Assembly (NCBI RefSeq): GCF_001641265.1
Contig: NW_020167539.1
Location: forward strand, 248,001-312,000
Length of the DNA stretch: 64,000 nucleotides
DNA from: Pseudogymnoascus destructans
Lineage: Eukaryota; Ascomycota; Leotiomycetes; Thelebolales; Thelebolaceae
Direction: 5' to 3'
The notes under the pieces were generated by a model, which saw only the letters and a program-made list of their open reading frames with translations, had not been told where the DNA came from and made no database searches. The translations under genes and the position numbers were made by a program. Shown here piece by piece: positions 1 to 12,660 of the stretch; position 1 is the stretch's first letter; every line of letters starts with the position of its first letter.

Positions 1-608
1 CTTACTATTTACCACCTAATCAGCTCTACTCGTACTGTAATTGGGAGTAAATGGGAAGGAGTGGAGGTACCCCACTTGTACCCCACTTCCAAGCCGGCGC
101 GTCATTACTATAGTGTAGTAAAAACTACTTCAACCAGGGCGGATGAGCAGAGCCATTGAGCCTAACACATGCCACCCAAGGCCACTCAAGGGCCCCCTCC
201 ATCAGCCAACATCCACCAACAAAAGTCCAACATTACACCAAACTACGACGTGAATAAGAACACATATGAGACCTCAGCCCCTGACCCCTTGGCTTCTAAT
301 CACAATCCTAAGTATGTATCACACAATTGTCTCCCTAAGCTGAGTCGAGCCATCTTATCCATCCGGTGCCAATATCTTTCCCATTTTCATAGAATCTCCA
401 GCCCCGACCATCCCCCGTCATCCTGATGCACCCCCATATCCAGTAAACCTAACGTACTTCCCCCAGACGTCAAACTTCTCCAAGCTCCCCCCAAGCTCCC
501 CAAGGAAGTTGAGCAAAAGTTAAGCCATTCAAACAGGATATAAAAGCGATCCGTCCCGAACTCAACCCAGCCCACTCTACCATATACCCTTCCGCCCCTA
601 TACATTCC
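1..608. other. Gene-free left edge
   Basis: I see no supportable gene here. Short open frames exist on both strands but lack splice structure and recognisable protein features. The right part is probably the 3' flank of the b561 gene that ends at 609. Confidence 0.5.
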
Positions 609-1921
609 TCAATTCCCCTCCCCTCCCCTCACCTCATCGTCCTTGTCCTTAACCTTCTTCTGCATCTTGTTCCCCTTCACCGAATACACAGAGGCCCCAA
701 GGTACGCCAGCAACGCGACGCCAGCGACAACCCCCCACGCGATCTCGCCGCCCCTCGAGTTCCTGGCCATCTGCAGCCCCAAGCCCCCATTGACGGCAGC
801 CAGGATGATGATGGCGCGGCCATACCAACAGTGCAGCAGGCCAAAGAGCGTGCCCTTGCCTTCACGCCTATAAAGCAAGTGGTGTGCAATCCCGAGGAAG
901 GGCTGCACGAGGATGAGGCCGAAGATCGAGGCGCCAAACAAGGTGTGTGTGTTATTGAAGCGCTGCGAGGCTAGTTAGTATGGGCTTCTTCAAACCACCA
1001 AGATCCAACAGTGGCATGGGAAAATAAACTCACTATCCCATACATCCCTGAGAACGTATACCCAATCGCAAACGCCGCGATCACCATCGACGTCCCCACC
1101 AGCTGTATGAAAACATGCGCCCACACTCCCCCCCACCGCAACCGCATCAGGATCGCACCAGCTGGATACACAATCAACCACGCCACACCCATCAGCGTCC
1201 CATGCGCCTTCAAGAGCCTCTTTCCCAGAGCTATGTCAAGCTCAGCACCACCCTGCGGCTGCCCGACCAGCTGCGCCGCGCTCGCGCCTAAAAAGGGGTT
1301 CTGCGACACCCCCACGTTCGCGCTCACCAGGTCTAGCGTGTAGATACTGTGATCATCGTGGTGATCGAGCGTCTGCGCGAGGTCCGTTGTGTTGAATGCC
1401 GGGCCCTCCTTCCAGGACCCGATGAATGGCGACGAGTGGCTTTGAACCTGCAGCAGCGGCTCGTCGGCGCGGTATTTGAAGTTCGCGACGACGCTGGTGG
1501 CGTCTGCTTTTGAGCCGGCGAGGAGAGTGACGGTCTTGCTGGAGCTGTGGAGGGGTTCGAAGTGTCCGGTTCCGTCGCGGGGGGAGACGGTCACGTTGCC
1601 CTTGCCGTCGGTGTAGACGGCGAAGATGGTGGCGCCGGCCATGTGCGTGCTGATGCCGAAGCCGACATATTGGTATTTGGCGGGGAAGGAGACGGAGATG
1701 AAGATGTCGCCGCGGTGGGTGCTGGAGTGATGGGGGATGCCGACGGCGTGTTCTTGGGGAGAAGGTGGCTAGTTCTGCGAGGGCGGGGGATGCTGGTGGG
1801 TATTAGCTTTGGGTGATTCCATTGACGACTATGCTTGATAGTAAACTATGAGATGTGAGGTAATTGAGAAAAGGCACCTACCCAATGCCGCAGCAGCGAC
1901 AAAAAGGTTTTGGATCTTCAT
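609..1921 (-). CDS. Secreted DOMON (CDH-type cytochrome) – cytochrome b561 transmembrane protein, with one apparent frame break
   Basis: Probable plasma-membrane electron-transfer protein: an extracellular haem-binding DOMON domain joined to a b561 core. Model: exons 1921..1882 (start, signal peptide MKIQNLFVAAAAL), 1792..1034 and 962..609. Intron 1 has a GTAGGT donor; intron 2 has a GTGAGT donor and a TACTAAC branch. The DOMON part contains GISTHMAGATIF followed by GNVTVSPR, the region that carries the haem-ligand Met in cellobiose-dehydrogenase cytochromes. The b561 part has about five membrane segments with His-bearing motifs (KAHG, VWAH, THTLFG, AHH, LLHCWYG). After the signal peptide the reading ELATFSPR is in one frame and HAVGIPHHSS in another. 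Removing one A near 1751–1755 would join them, so either the base is an error, the allele is broken, or the 5' intron is different. The family call is strong; the 5' structure is uncertain. Confidence 0.8.
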
Positions 1922-3582
1922 CTTCGACGACTCCCACAGTCAATCTCTCAAGGGATTTCTGCGGATCCCGTAAACCTCGATGGGATGATGAAGCTATATA
2001 CTAATCAAAATCCGACAGTATCACATAAACCGGGTGACTCTCCACACCGCCGATGTCACAACCCGTCAAGATTTTCTCACGGCAGGTATTGAAGAAATGA
2101 CCAGTTGTTATTTTCCGTATGCAGCAGACCGAGCCAAGGTAGCACAAAGCAATTATATTCTGTCTGAATTGGTGTCTCTGCGTTGTCCCAAGTCAAGCAC
2201 AACCAATACACGGTCTCCTCTTAAAGCGCGTATTCCAGTACCCTCGATGCAAAATCGAAGCTTCGCTCGGAATTCGTAAAAATCGTCTTGGTGACCGTCA
2301 ATAAGTATAATAGAACCGAAACGAAACTTTTAAAAATGCGCAGAGAAGAGGCCAGATATAAATCTCACAACAGCTCCCGCCATCCCCGAGACACCCAAGC
2401 CCTTGCGTGATAAACATCGCATGCATGCATCCCCATCCCCAACCCAACCTCTCTCTCCCTGCCTCCACACCCCTGGACCCCCTCAAAGAACCCCCATTAC
2501 AAACGCCCCAACCCAGCTCTCCCGAGCTTGGGAGCTTGGGGACGGTCGGTAGTTGAGGTGCTCCTCGAATGGGAAGGGGGTTACGGGAGGCTGGTAGGAC
2601 GATCACGAAGTGATGTGTGGCGATCAGATTGGAGATTGGGAAGATCGTATTGTAGACATGAAACGGGCTGTCACACAAATTACGCGTTTAGGTGGTTTAG
2701 AAACGGTTTTTATTTCAGTCGTTGAACAGCTGGAAACGGGAAAACAAGACAAAAGCGGACTCCTCCTCGCCTTCCTTTATATACGAATCAAAGAACACCA
2801 TCCCCAAATCGCCTCCCCCCATGTCCACTCCCAAAGTGTCGCCATTTCTCCTTGTTGAGACTCTAAAGTGAGAGAATCGTCATAAAAACATCAGATCTCT
2901 CAAAAAAACATGGAGTTTTTCCACGTAATTTGCGTACTAATGGACACAAAGAATAAAAAAAAACACCGCAGATCTAGTCGTTTTGAGTTCGTCAAAAAAC
3001 AAACATTTTATCCCCTCTCCGATCCAACTCAAAAAGGCGCTGGAACGTAACAGGAGATGAGAAGAAAATTCGTCAAGTAGATCCGATGGACGGCAAAGCA
3101 AACAAGCTGGAAGGCTCAGATCCGCTGCGTTGGTAGTGCAAAGAACGAAAGGCAAAAAAGAAACAAGATATCGGGTAAGATACAGTTGCATGCTTGATCT
3201 GGTGAATTGTCGCTTTTAGATGCGCGCCCGCGGAGGCAAAAGGCGATGTCTATTTTGAGAAACGTTGCTTTTGTCTGCGCTATGTCGGTCGAAGTGCGCT
3301 CGGTGCGTGTCGGTCATGTATGCGAAGTGAAGGAGGCACAACATATGAGATAAATGCAAAACAGTTGCTGAGGCCAGGGGCAGCCCTCGAGAGAGCCACG
3401 CCGTCCGTCAGGCGTATTATAGGACTGAAGGGCGCACGCAGATAATCTGTGACAGATAATCCGTCGTGCTCGTCGAACAAGTAGTTTGGTCGATTGATGC
3501 GAGCGATTATACACAACAGTCTTCGCGTGACATGCATACAAACTTCGAGAACTCGGGTCAAATTCGACAGTGGATGGTAGGA
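1922..3582. other. Intergenic spacer, no gene seen
   Basis: About 1.7 kb upstream of the b561 gene and downstream of the acidic-protein gene. The open frames are short and low in complexity, with no splice signals that join them sensibly. It likely holds the b561 promoter and the 3' region of the next gene. Confidence 0.5.
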
Positions 3583-5297
3583 TTAGAACAAGCTACGAAC
3601 GCGTTTGTGTCCGTGAGACTCGCCAGAAAACTTCCGCTTCTTGTCTGCACCCTCAGCAGGTGACGGGCTAACAATCAGCTCCGCCTTGCTGATCTTTGAC
3701 TTGCGCAACGGGGTGATCGGTGTGTTCGCCGCCGCGAGCCTGCCACCTTTGATTCCGCGGATAGCGCCCTGGCCATAGCGGCCCGAGAAGGCCAGACTCT
3801 CGCGGGACGCGGAGTTGCGGCTCAACAGCGAGTGCCGGTTCTGGTTTGATCGGAAGGCTCCAACGCGGCCTGTGAGATGGGTGATCAGGGGATGGGCTTG
3901 GTCCTCGCTGTTGGCTGTGCTTGGGCGCACGGGGGTAGAGGAAGGCATGCCAACTGTGTTTGAATCGCAGCTGTCATCCTCATCGTCATCCTCGTTGGCG
4001 TCATCGTCGGAGCTGGAGTCGCCAAAGTCGATCAGGTCGCCGATATTCCATATATCCTCGTCATCCACGTCGTCCTCATCGAATGACGATGACGGGCAGT
4101 CTTGGGTCATGTTTCCATTGGCGGAAATACTGACAAATGGGTAGAAAGCTTCTGGGGGTCCAAGTGCTTGGCCACCCAGGTTGTCCACAGGAGTGTACAG
4201 AGCACTCATCATCAGGTTGGCTGAGTTGCTGATCATGGGTGACATCTGCTCCATGCAAGAGGCGTCACGGTCATCCTCATCTATGGTCATCATACGGCCA
4301 GGACCAGTGACAGAATCGGTGCTGTGCCTGCGGTTGATCCGTGCTCTGAACATCATCAACCTCTTGCCGCGGCTGTCCAGGACAGCAAAAGGCTTGTTAG
4401 CATCAGTGATCCATGATCCAAGCTTTGGGCCAGTCCGCTGAGGGCGATATTGCTTGCGTTGAATGACTTGGATGTCATCATCTGAATCATCTGAATCTGA
4501 TGCATCGGAGGACAAACCCCTCAGGACAGTGCGAGCAGGTAAGAATTGGGCCTGTGGCGGCAAATCCTCTTCAGTAGTTTCACCTTCATCGGCTACAGGA
4601 GTCGTGTTAGCATCATCTCATGAATTGTGTTTCGACAGCACTACATACTTTCATATCCACTGGAGCCACTAGAGCTCTCGCTCTTATTATCTCCGTCGTC
4701 ATCAACTTCCTCTTCACCCATCTCGTCGTCCTCACCTCTGAAGTCCCAATAGGACCCATCATCACTTCCCGAGTCATCATTGTCCTTGTTCTTGTCATTC
4801 TCGATGGTGCGGCGGAAACCTGGGTCAAGACTACCCTGATCCAGGAAGATGTCAGGGAAGATATTGTCATCAATGTCGGACTCCACGGTTTCACTATCCG
4901 ACAGATCGAAACGGACACGACGGGTAACCTCGGGCTCACTCTCATCACCTGACCCCATCCACTCCGCCGCTCCACTCAAGATATCTGCAGGAGAAGCTTG
5001 GTCCGTTTGCTCCTCTGGAAAGAGATCTGGGCCACCCTTGAAGGAATCATATGGGCCCCAGAACTCGTCCTCGTCATCGGCTGGCTGAGGGTTAACAATA
5101 TCATCCTCCTCTTCGGATTCGATGATCGCTTGTTCCTCAGCCACCTCCACATCTGGCTCATCTTCTTCGGAGTCGCTGATGAGATCGACGCCAGAGTAAT
5201 CGTCGTCTTCGTCCGATGTGAGGGTATTCCGGGAACGCTTGGGCGTCTTCTGGCCCGTGTGGGAAGTGTTTGGCCTTTGGCGAACGTTTCGAGACAT
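3583..5297 (-). CDS. Acidic, Ser/Asp/Glu-rich nuclear-type protein of unknown function
   Basis: Two exons, 5297..4649 and 4592..3583, separated by a 56-nt intron (GTATGT donor, CTGTAG acceptor) that joins in frame as YE-TDEGETTEEDLPP. The product is about 552 aa. It is disordered, with long acidic runs in the N-terminal half (SDEDDD, SDSEEDE, DDDGD) and again around residues 370–400 (SSFDEDDVDDEDIW, then SSSDDDANEDDDEDD). Basic KR-rich patches lie at both ends: a PKRSR-type patch near residue 20 and DKKRKF plus HKRVRSLF at the C-terminus, which look like nuclear localisation signals. The start at 5297 (MSRNVRQRP) was chosen over the upstream in-frame reading because it begins the basic segment and is an ATG. 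I do not recognise a domain; a chromatin or transcription role is only inference from composition. Confidence 0.78.
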
Positions 5298-6803
5298 TAT
5301 GTCTAATTTTGTGTGAATATATAGGATTTGATTAGGGTTTGCTGTATGCAATATGCAGGTTGCAAAAGTAGCGGTGAATCTGTTTGGACAGTTGTATGCT
5401 CTAATATTGTAGCAAGAAAAGGCAAGAAATCTTGCAGTAGGTGATTGCAAAATCCGGATATGAGGTGTATGGCGGTATTAGGGATTGAGAAGAGACTCGA
5501 CTGTAGGCGTGGTTGAGGAGTCGAGGTGGCGCGGGGGTGTGAGAGTCGAAGTTGAGGCGGGGGAAACGGTGAACTATGTGGACTCGGGGCGAGCAGGGCT
5601 CGAGTTTGGTAATTGTAGTAGAATAGACTCTTGTTCAGACGTAAGCCGCTCTGGGGCTTGTAGACAGGTAAAAGTCTGTTATCTTCGTCAAATATGGAAT
5701 AGTGATTGGATGTCTCGGTGGCTGAAGGACTGCGGGACACGCTCCGATCGAGCATGCCCGCAGTGGGCGTTCACAGCTCAGCGATGGCCTGTGGCATGAT
5801 TCCTGACGAAGAGTATAGTTTTGGGGGTGTAATCTTTTGGATTATATAGTTCGACTTCGTTGTCTTGTTTGGGGAATGGGAATTGGTGGTTATGGAAGAA
5901 GGAGGGGAAGGGAAGGGAGAGAAGGGAAGAAGTTCGTCAGGGTGGAGCTGGGCGAGTATGAATAATTCTTCGGTTATGGGGTGGTACTTTGGTACATGAT
6001 GGTATATTTTGGCTGAGTTGGGGGGGCGGCAGAGGTTAATTGGGTACATTTGGTACATTTGGTACATTTGTCGTTGACTTTTCGTTTTCACCCCCGCCTG
6101 GAGCCGCCTGATTGGGTCTTATCCTCTTCACCGCCAAAACTCTAACTTGTCTTGTTCGTGTTACTCATCTGTACTGTACGGAACAGTTTTACGGCTTCAA
6201 CTATAGCCATGTCATAGCTATAGTAAACATAGTTGAACTCCCTTGAAACACACTCGGACGCCTACACTGCATCCTGCACAGTAGTAATATTCAATGTTTG
6301 TGCACACGACAAGCCAGACAGGGCTATCATGCCACCACTCCTTACGCTACGATGCCCTAGAGAAGTAATACTCGAGTACGTGGGTCTATCATGAATTTCG
6401 ATTTTTTGTAGCCAATCAATCCTGCAGGGGGTCGCCATAATGTATTCTATCCCCAATTGTGTGTTTTGCTAGGTAACTTACAGCCCATTATTCATATTAA
6501 AATGCTTTGCTATATTTATATTCGTCCATGGAAATAGACCATTGCTCACGTTGTACCCAGGTTTTATTACATGTCACGATTTATTACCGGTCATCTCAAA
6601 TATAAATTTAGCGATTGGATATACCATCCCTAAAACCTCACCAGAGGATAGATACATGGTAAAAAATATCAAAATCGGCATAGAAAAGCCATAGTAGAGA
6701 GTGACGACGGCTTAGACAGCCCGTTAAAACACCGGACCCAAGCCCCCGACCCCCTATTCGCCCATCAAACAAAGGAAAAAAGTAAGCCCAATAGTATAAC
6801 ACA
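5298..6803. other. Intergenic spacer with a small GGTACATTT repeat
   Basis: It holds the promoter side of the acidic-protein gene and the 3' side of the next minus-strand gene. Near 6043–6070 the 9-mer GGTACATTT occurs about three times in tandem, with another TTTGGTACAT at about 5988. No supportable gene seen. Confidence 0.5.
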
Positions 6804-8193
6804 TCACATCCTCCTGGCACCATCGCAAGTCTCAATGAACCGATAGATGCCCTCCACATAACCCGCATCCTGATCATGCCGACTAAGACTCCGACTACCC
6901 CCCTGTCCAAAATATATACTCTCCGTCTCGCTCAGCTCCTCCATGGTCTCATATCCATCCGGCGACGAGAGCCACGGATTATCGCCAAACTCGTCAAATT
7001 CCTTATACTCGCTGAGCTGGTCATACTCTAACTCATGGCCCGTCTGCGACCTCAAAGACCCTCCAGGACTGGACAGTGCCTTATCAGTGGTACTCGCGAA
7101 CGGAAAGAGCAGCGCCACCTGACCCCCATAACTGGCATCGAAATCGGGATCCTGCTGAATGATCCCGCGACGCACGCCTATCTCGTCGCAGAGGCGCTCG
7201 ACGGTGTCGGCATCGCAGCCGGGGAAGCGGACGCGCAGGATCGAGCCGGGCTCGAGAGTCACGCTGAGGTCGCCGAGCGCGGATAGCCGCTTCAGGTCAT
7301 TCATGATAGCTGCGAAGTCCTTGAGGGCACGTGCGAAGTCGACGGAGAGAACGTCGAGGAAGCCGTCGGTGTTTAGTGTTGGTGCTTCGGTGAAGTGTGT
7401 GGTGGGCAGGGCGGCGGCGAGGGGGCTGAGTGCCGTGACGGTGGGGTTGAAGTGGAAGTCAACGAAGGCGCCGGGGAGGGCCTTGGTGACAGATGACATC
7501 TTGCGGCTCGTCTCGTCCTGTAGCGCGCTGATAGTGCGGTAGCGCTTGTCACCACGTTCGGTGAGTCCGTCGAACTGGGCCTTGTGGCCGGAGAGCCAGA
7601 AGGCGCGGACGGCGGCGGAGACATTGTTCACGACCTGCGCTGGTGCGGCGGGGGTGTGAGAGAAGTATCTTGCTCCGCCTGTTCGTCCGCCTCCGAGGCT
7701 GTATCCGCCTGCAGTTCTGGGGAGAGCGCCACCCGTAAGGTTTGGGCGCAGTGTCGAGCGGAACGGAGCGCGGGTGGTGGAGCGCAGAATGGTCGTGCCG
7801 ATGGCAGACTTGGGGAACGAAGACCGATCGAATTTGACGCCATTCGCAGAGCCGGTACTCATAAAGCGCCGGACGGTGGCGTTGATCGTGCTGTGCGTTG
7901 TGTACCATCTTCCCTTGCTCTGGCGCAGCCAGGCTGCCTTGCTGATGGGGTGTCTTGGGGTGTTTCGAACAAGAATTGGGAGTGGCTCCGACGAAGCAGT
8001 CGCAGTGCGCTGGGCTGCCTCTGCGAGGCGCTTCCTGATAAGATGTGATGCCCGTATGGCATTCCTGGCTTGCGTGTTAGCGGGGGGACTCAAATGAGGA
8101 AGCCAGTGCAAGCGGCAATGATAGGGACTTTCGATTTGCTTACTTCATAACATTCAAGGCTATAGGAGCCCATATTCCACCGGATGGAGCCAT
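6804..8193 (-). CDS. Conserved protein with mitochondrial-type N-terminus, function unknown
   Basis: Exons 8193..8144 and 8064..6804. The 79-nt intron has a GTAAGC donor, CTAAC branch and CCAG acceptor, and joins as MAPSGGIWAPIALNVMK-NAIRASHLIRKRLAEAA. The product is about 436 aa. The first 100 or so residues are rich in Arg, Ser and Thr and poor in acids, as in a mitochondrial targeting sequence. The middle (about 180–330) looks folded, with helices such as VDFARALKDFAAIMNDLKRLSALGD. The C-terminus is acidic and disordered, with a final FIETCDGARRM. The small first exon was chosen because the frame before NAIRA is closed by a stop and lacks an ATG. I recognise it as the kind of protein conserved among filamentous ascomycetes but assign no function. 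Confidence 0.78.
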
Positions 8194-10245
8194 GATTGAT
8201 ACACCTTATGTTCACCAAGGTAAACGTAAGGTTGTTTGAACAAGAAACGATTCGGGGAGTGCGAGTCAACATTCCGCCACCTTCCGATACATCACATGAC
8301 GTGGCCCTTAGCGTGCCGACTAAGGGACTTGCGCTAACCGACGGCGCTAGCAGACTTCATAAACTTTTCCGAGCTTTCAATTCTCCTTCGCTTTTGTTGT
8401 CAACGCAATATTGGATGATATTCATCATGGTGGCAGCTGCTCAATGGTAAGATTATCCCATACTTCTATGCGATCAGTTCTTCTGTGATGAGAACCTATC
8501 AACTGAACAATCCAACTCTTACACAATAATGGGGATTAACCACTTTACGGAGAACTCTGAGCTTTCAACTTAGACCCATTGATAATTACCATATTCTGTC
8601 CTGTACAGCTGGCTAACTTTCAATTTACAGACGCTTAACAGCTCAATTGTGCACTGCCACCACCCCCACAAAAAAATTCAAAAGGTTCGTCCAGAGAGAT
8701 TTTGTTTTTACAATCAAAGCGCACATCCGGTGTGATGAACAAGTGACAACTATAGGAATTCCTCATTCCGAATATATCATGTAGATTCTGTCTTCAGTTT
8801 CAGCCTTGTCTGACCTCTCTTCAACCTATTGGATTTATTATTACATATATCTCAGGACTTCTTGCTGACAGTCCTCCCTCAGGTACATTACAACTACTCC
8901 TCGCTCTTTGCCCTGCGTTTTCCATGACGAACTTTGAACGAACGGGCGGACAGACTGTGTCCACATTGCGAACTCACGAAACACAAAGAGCGTACAAACT
9001 CTTTGGAGCTAGCAGTGATGGATTGCATGTTGAGAACTCGTCAGCTGATACAAAACCATTCATACGAATTGGCTTCACAAACGAAACTTGGACTCTCGCT
9101 GACTCGTCCAAGGTACATCTACACAGATCTCTTCACTTTTTACATGGCGAGCACTTGCATCATATGATGATACTTATTCACACTGTTTGAGGCGGACTTA
9201 GGTCCGTCACTGAACGCATCAACACAAAATCTGATTTAATGAGGTATGTTATGCAACCTTTCCTGAGTTTACGAAACAATGCTAACGTAAATTCGCAGCC
9301 TGAAAGATTCTTTTGCTGTCATTCTTTTCAAGAATATATATTTTGCATTCAATGTGCACAAATAGCTAACACGGACGTGTTGCAGGTATTTCACAACAAT
9401 AAATTTTCTCGTCACAACCACATGGTAAGCTCGCATTTCCCCCAACTATGTTAGGGCTTCCACTAACAATTTCAAAGATTCAAATATTATCGACAAAATG
9501 TCAGATAGAATCAATAAAAATATTTCACCAAACTTCGCTCATTTAGATGACTTGCCTGCATATTGTGACCACAATGTTTGTAGCCCATGGGAACAGATTA
9601 TCTTGGGACAGATCGGCCAAGTCTTAGCCAATACTACTGGGCATCGCGATTCAGCCTTACGAATGGCTTAGCTTACATCTGAGATCTGTACTTGATCTCA
9701 TTTGCTCTCTTTTTCGTGGTATCGAAAAGACCGGACGAGGGGGTCGATCATGTTCCTTGCCGGGTTGTGTTGTGTCAAAGCTACTGGCATACAATGTATG
9801 AGACAGTGGCAGTAGTACAAGTCTTAATCCTGCGAATAACGATGTCTCTGATGCCACCGTCGCATCTAATTTCTCTCAGAAACTCGAGTCTCGACAGTCA
9901 ATATGTAAGATCTCACATCGCGCTCCAGCGCGAACTTGAAGCAGCTAAGTGTTGACTCGCATTGCGCATTGACCAACAAAGTGGAGCTATGCAGGTCCGA
10001 GCTTTTGGAGGGTAGAGCACTAGTTGCAAGCACAAGGACTCCGTACCACTTGCGGGCCGTCGGTGGTCAGCTCCAGCACAGACGAGGGAATAAAACCCCC
10101 CCATATTCCAACATCCTTCACGCATCTGTCACATTCTCCCATCAACACCAACACCATCACCGAAATCACCTCTCCGGAAGCACCCGGCCATCTCGTGTCA
10201 TTTTTTTGTATTTCCGGATAGATTTTTGAAGCAATTGGAGAGAGA
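8194..10245. other. Spacer between two genes, holding the weak locus above
   Basis: Apart from the splice-signal cluster at 8.4–9.6 kb, nothing supportable was found. The left end should carry the promoter of the minus-strand gene starting at 8193, and the right end that of the gene starting at 10246. Confidence 0.45.
8380..9560 (+). other. Possible multi-exon locus of unknown product
   Basis: No long frame exists, yet splice-like signals cluster on the plus strand. These are a GTAAGA donor at 8448, GGCTAAC...TTTACAG near 8610–8630, a GTATGT donor at 9244, GCTAAC...TTCGCAG ending at 9299, GCTAAC...TTGCAG ending near 9385, and a GTAAGC donor near 9424 with CACTAAC...CAAAG downstream. A frame from about 8934 to 9111 reads with CPHCELTKHKER and can be joined through a small exon (about 9201–9243, SVTERINTKSDLM). 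I could not assemble a complete ATG-to-stop product, so this may be a noncoding RNA, a rapidly evolving gene or chance. Confidence 0.25.
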
Positions 10246-11003
10246 ATGTCTACTCGTAAGAGAAAGGCTGAAGACGAGGAGCTCGTTGCGCTTCCTTCGG
10301 ATGAAAGCGAGGATGAAGAGGAGTGAGTCAATTTCATCCTTCATCTGTTTCTAGAACTCTCCCTATCTCATACCGACTTAATTGGGTGCCGGGAACTCAT
10401 GAATCGGCTCAATTTTATCATACAAGCCGTTTTAGACAGCTATCCAGTCCCTTTGCGCCCTGAAATGCGCCGAGGCTCTGTGACATCATCAGTATCTTCC
10501 AAGAACATTGGCTAACAAACCACTCATTACAGATACGAAGATTCAGAAGATGAGGCTCCAGGAGGGAATTCCGAAGAATCCGAGGAAGATGAGGATGCCA
10601 GCGGCTCCGAAGTGGAGGAGGAGATCGAAGGTAAGAAAGACCATAAGCATCGCCAAGCACACTTCCAAGGCTGTCAATATCGATGGCTGCCCGCCCCAGC
10701 AGCTTTCCATCATACAATACCATCCAAACATTCCAACTCATACCTTTGTCGTCTTCTAACTGTTTATTAGAAGTTGCCCCTCCAGTGAAGAAGCGCAAGG
10801 TCGGCACCGCAACCTTGACTGAGGAGAACGGCGATGAGGAGGAGGAGGAGGCCGAGGAGGCTACCGAGGGCGAAGAAGAGGAGGAGGAGGCTGCAGATGA
10901 GGAGCCTGCCGACGCCGCCGTTTCCGCCAAGAAGACGAACGGCGCTGCGGCTCCCAAGAAAGCTGAAGTCGAAACGATTGACCTTGACGACGAGGATGAG
11001 TAA
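10246..11003 (+). CDS. Small acidic nuclear-type protein with an SV40-like NLS
   Basis: Three exons: 10246..10322, 10533..10630 and 10771..11003, total about 135 aa. Donors are GTGAGT and GTAAGA; the last intron has CTAAC before TTATTAG. The phases match (GA/A, G/AA), giving MSTRKRKAEDEELVALPSDE, then an almost wholly acidic centre. The basic element PPVKKRKV closely resembles the SV40-type monopartite nuclear signal, and a second acidic tail ends in ETIDLDDEDE. The composition resembles acidic histone chaperones and nucleolar proteins, but I see no diagnostic domain, so that is inference. The start is the only ATG that gives the conserved-looking basic N-terminus before the first donor. Confidence 0.75.
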
Positions 11004-11525
11004 ATGAAATGACTGTTGTTGATGATGGCGAGAGGTTGGCGTTGTTACTGATTGGAACTGGGAGGATATGGGACATCTCGGGTGGATCCGCGTTGTTAAA
11101 AGGAAGGAATGGGGTGGGATCTGATTCAACATTCCGCTATCATAGAGCCAAAGAAAGTGGAGGAATCAAAAGCCTGCTGTCTTTACCGTCCTGTGTGGCC
11201 TGGTTGCTATTGGTGAAAGTATGCTTACGCCGCGTCTAATGCTGGTATCCTTTTCTTGCTTATATAAACAAACCAGTGAGTTCTTTGGGGTGCATACATC
11301 TATCTATATTTACATGGTCTACCTTCCGAGTAGTCAAAAGACAGTCACATGGCTCTCCCCCCTCTGTACAGCGTTTGCATTATGAAAGAGTTTGTCACTA
11401 CAGTTCCCTTTCACCCCAGCCTCGCTAGTACTATCAAGCAACCTCTTCGTTTGCCTCACCCTTCTCTTTTATTCTCATTCCTTTCCTATCATCATGATTA
11501 ACATCACAACAATCCATCACCAATC
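11004..11525. other. Intergenic spacer
   Basis: About 520 bp between two plus-strand genes. It should carry the 3' end of the acidic-protein gene and the promoter of the exonuclease-like gene. CT-rich sequence precedes the ATG at 11526. No gene seen. Confidence 0.5.
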
Positions 11526-12660
11526 ATGACGAACGCATCGCCTGAAAGCAATATCACGGTCATAGACTCAGAGGAGAGTCTTCTACCTCTACTTGACAGC
11601 ATTGCCAGTTTTGCAGTTGAGCCTCCCTCGCTATACATCCTTCTAGAGGGAAATGCACTTGGTCGTCACGGCACTATATCAATTCTCTCGCTTCACATCG
11701 CTCCCACTAAGGAAACCTACCTCGTCGACATCCACAGCCTCAAGGGGACAGCCTTCTCAACCACCACTACTAGCGGAACCTCGCTCAAAGCCATCCTCGA
11801 ATCTCTCTCCAACCATCCCTAAAGTCGTATTTGATATCCGCAACGACTCAGAGGCCCTGTTCAGCCCTTTTCAGATCTCTGTTAATGGGATCAAGGATCT
11901 CCAGCTTATGGAGCTCGCAACCCGGAAGGGATCTCAGACATTCGTCTCTAGCCTAGCAAAGTGCATTGAGAAGGCTAGCCCCATGTCTATAGTAGCGGAG
12001 GCTGAATGGCGCCTTGCCAAAGAGCGCAGTCTTCGATTGTTCGATCCTAAGAAGCGGGGTCGATATGAAGTTTTCGATAAGCGGCCCCTCGAAATCGTCC
12101 AGTACTGTCAGCAAGACGTTGCGGTGTTGCCAGCTTTGTATGGAGTTTACAACACCACGCTACGCCAAACGGGCCAGGCACTTTGGCGGGTTCGCATCCG
12201 CGGAGAAACAGAGAATCGGATTAAGCTGTCACAGAGTCCTCGATATAATGGGAATTTAGAGAGCGCGGCGGCCCAAGGGTGGGATGATCAGCAAGTTGAG
12301 AGATGGATAGATTCGTGGAACGACGACATCCTCATGGAACATATGTTAGGTACATCTGTGCTCAACGAAAATGATGAGTGGGTTGATGCGCCGAGGAGTG
12401 GTATTGATGACTATTTGGATTATTTGGAAAATCTAGATGAAGATGGAGGCGAAGAGCAAGATGGTGACTGGCACCACGACGATATCACAGCTCGGGACTG
12501 TATTGGTTGGGCCGGAACAAAATATAACATTAACCTTGTCCTATTGGTCGATAAGTCAACGAGGGGGAAGTGTTTGACTCTTATTGAGATGTTTTGCACA
12601 TTGCCTATAACTGATATGTACATAAATATTTCTCTATCAAAGGTTATATGGGGTATGTGA
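11526..12660 (+). CDS. 3'-5' exonuclease-domain (DEDD/RNase D-like) protein, frameshifted and lacking the first catalytic Asp
   Basis: The first frame (11526 to about 11810) encodes a domain start with SLYILLEG and SILSLHIAPTKETYLVDIH. The second frame (about 11814–12660) continues with IPKVVFDIRNDSEALF, LQLMELATR and YCQQDVAVLP. These match motifs I, II and III of DEDD-type exonuclease proteins in order. The two frames abut at TCCAACCATCCC: one extra A would explain the shift, and there are no splice signals. Motif I normally contains D-x-E; here the Asp position is Leu (LLE). Motif II (FDIRND) and motif III (Y-x3-D) look intact. The protein would be about 370 aa, with a C-terminal ARDCIGW block. 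The missing Asp plus the frame break suggest loss of nuclease activity or a decaying gene; a base-calling error could explain the shift but not the Leu. Confidence 0.7.
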
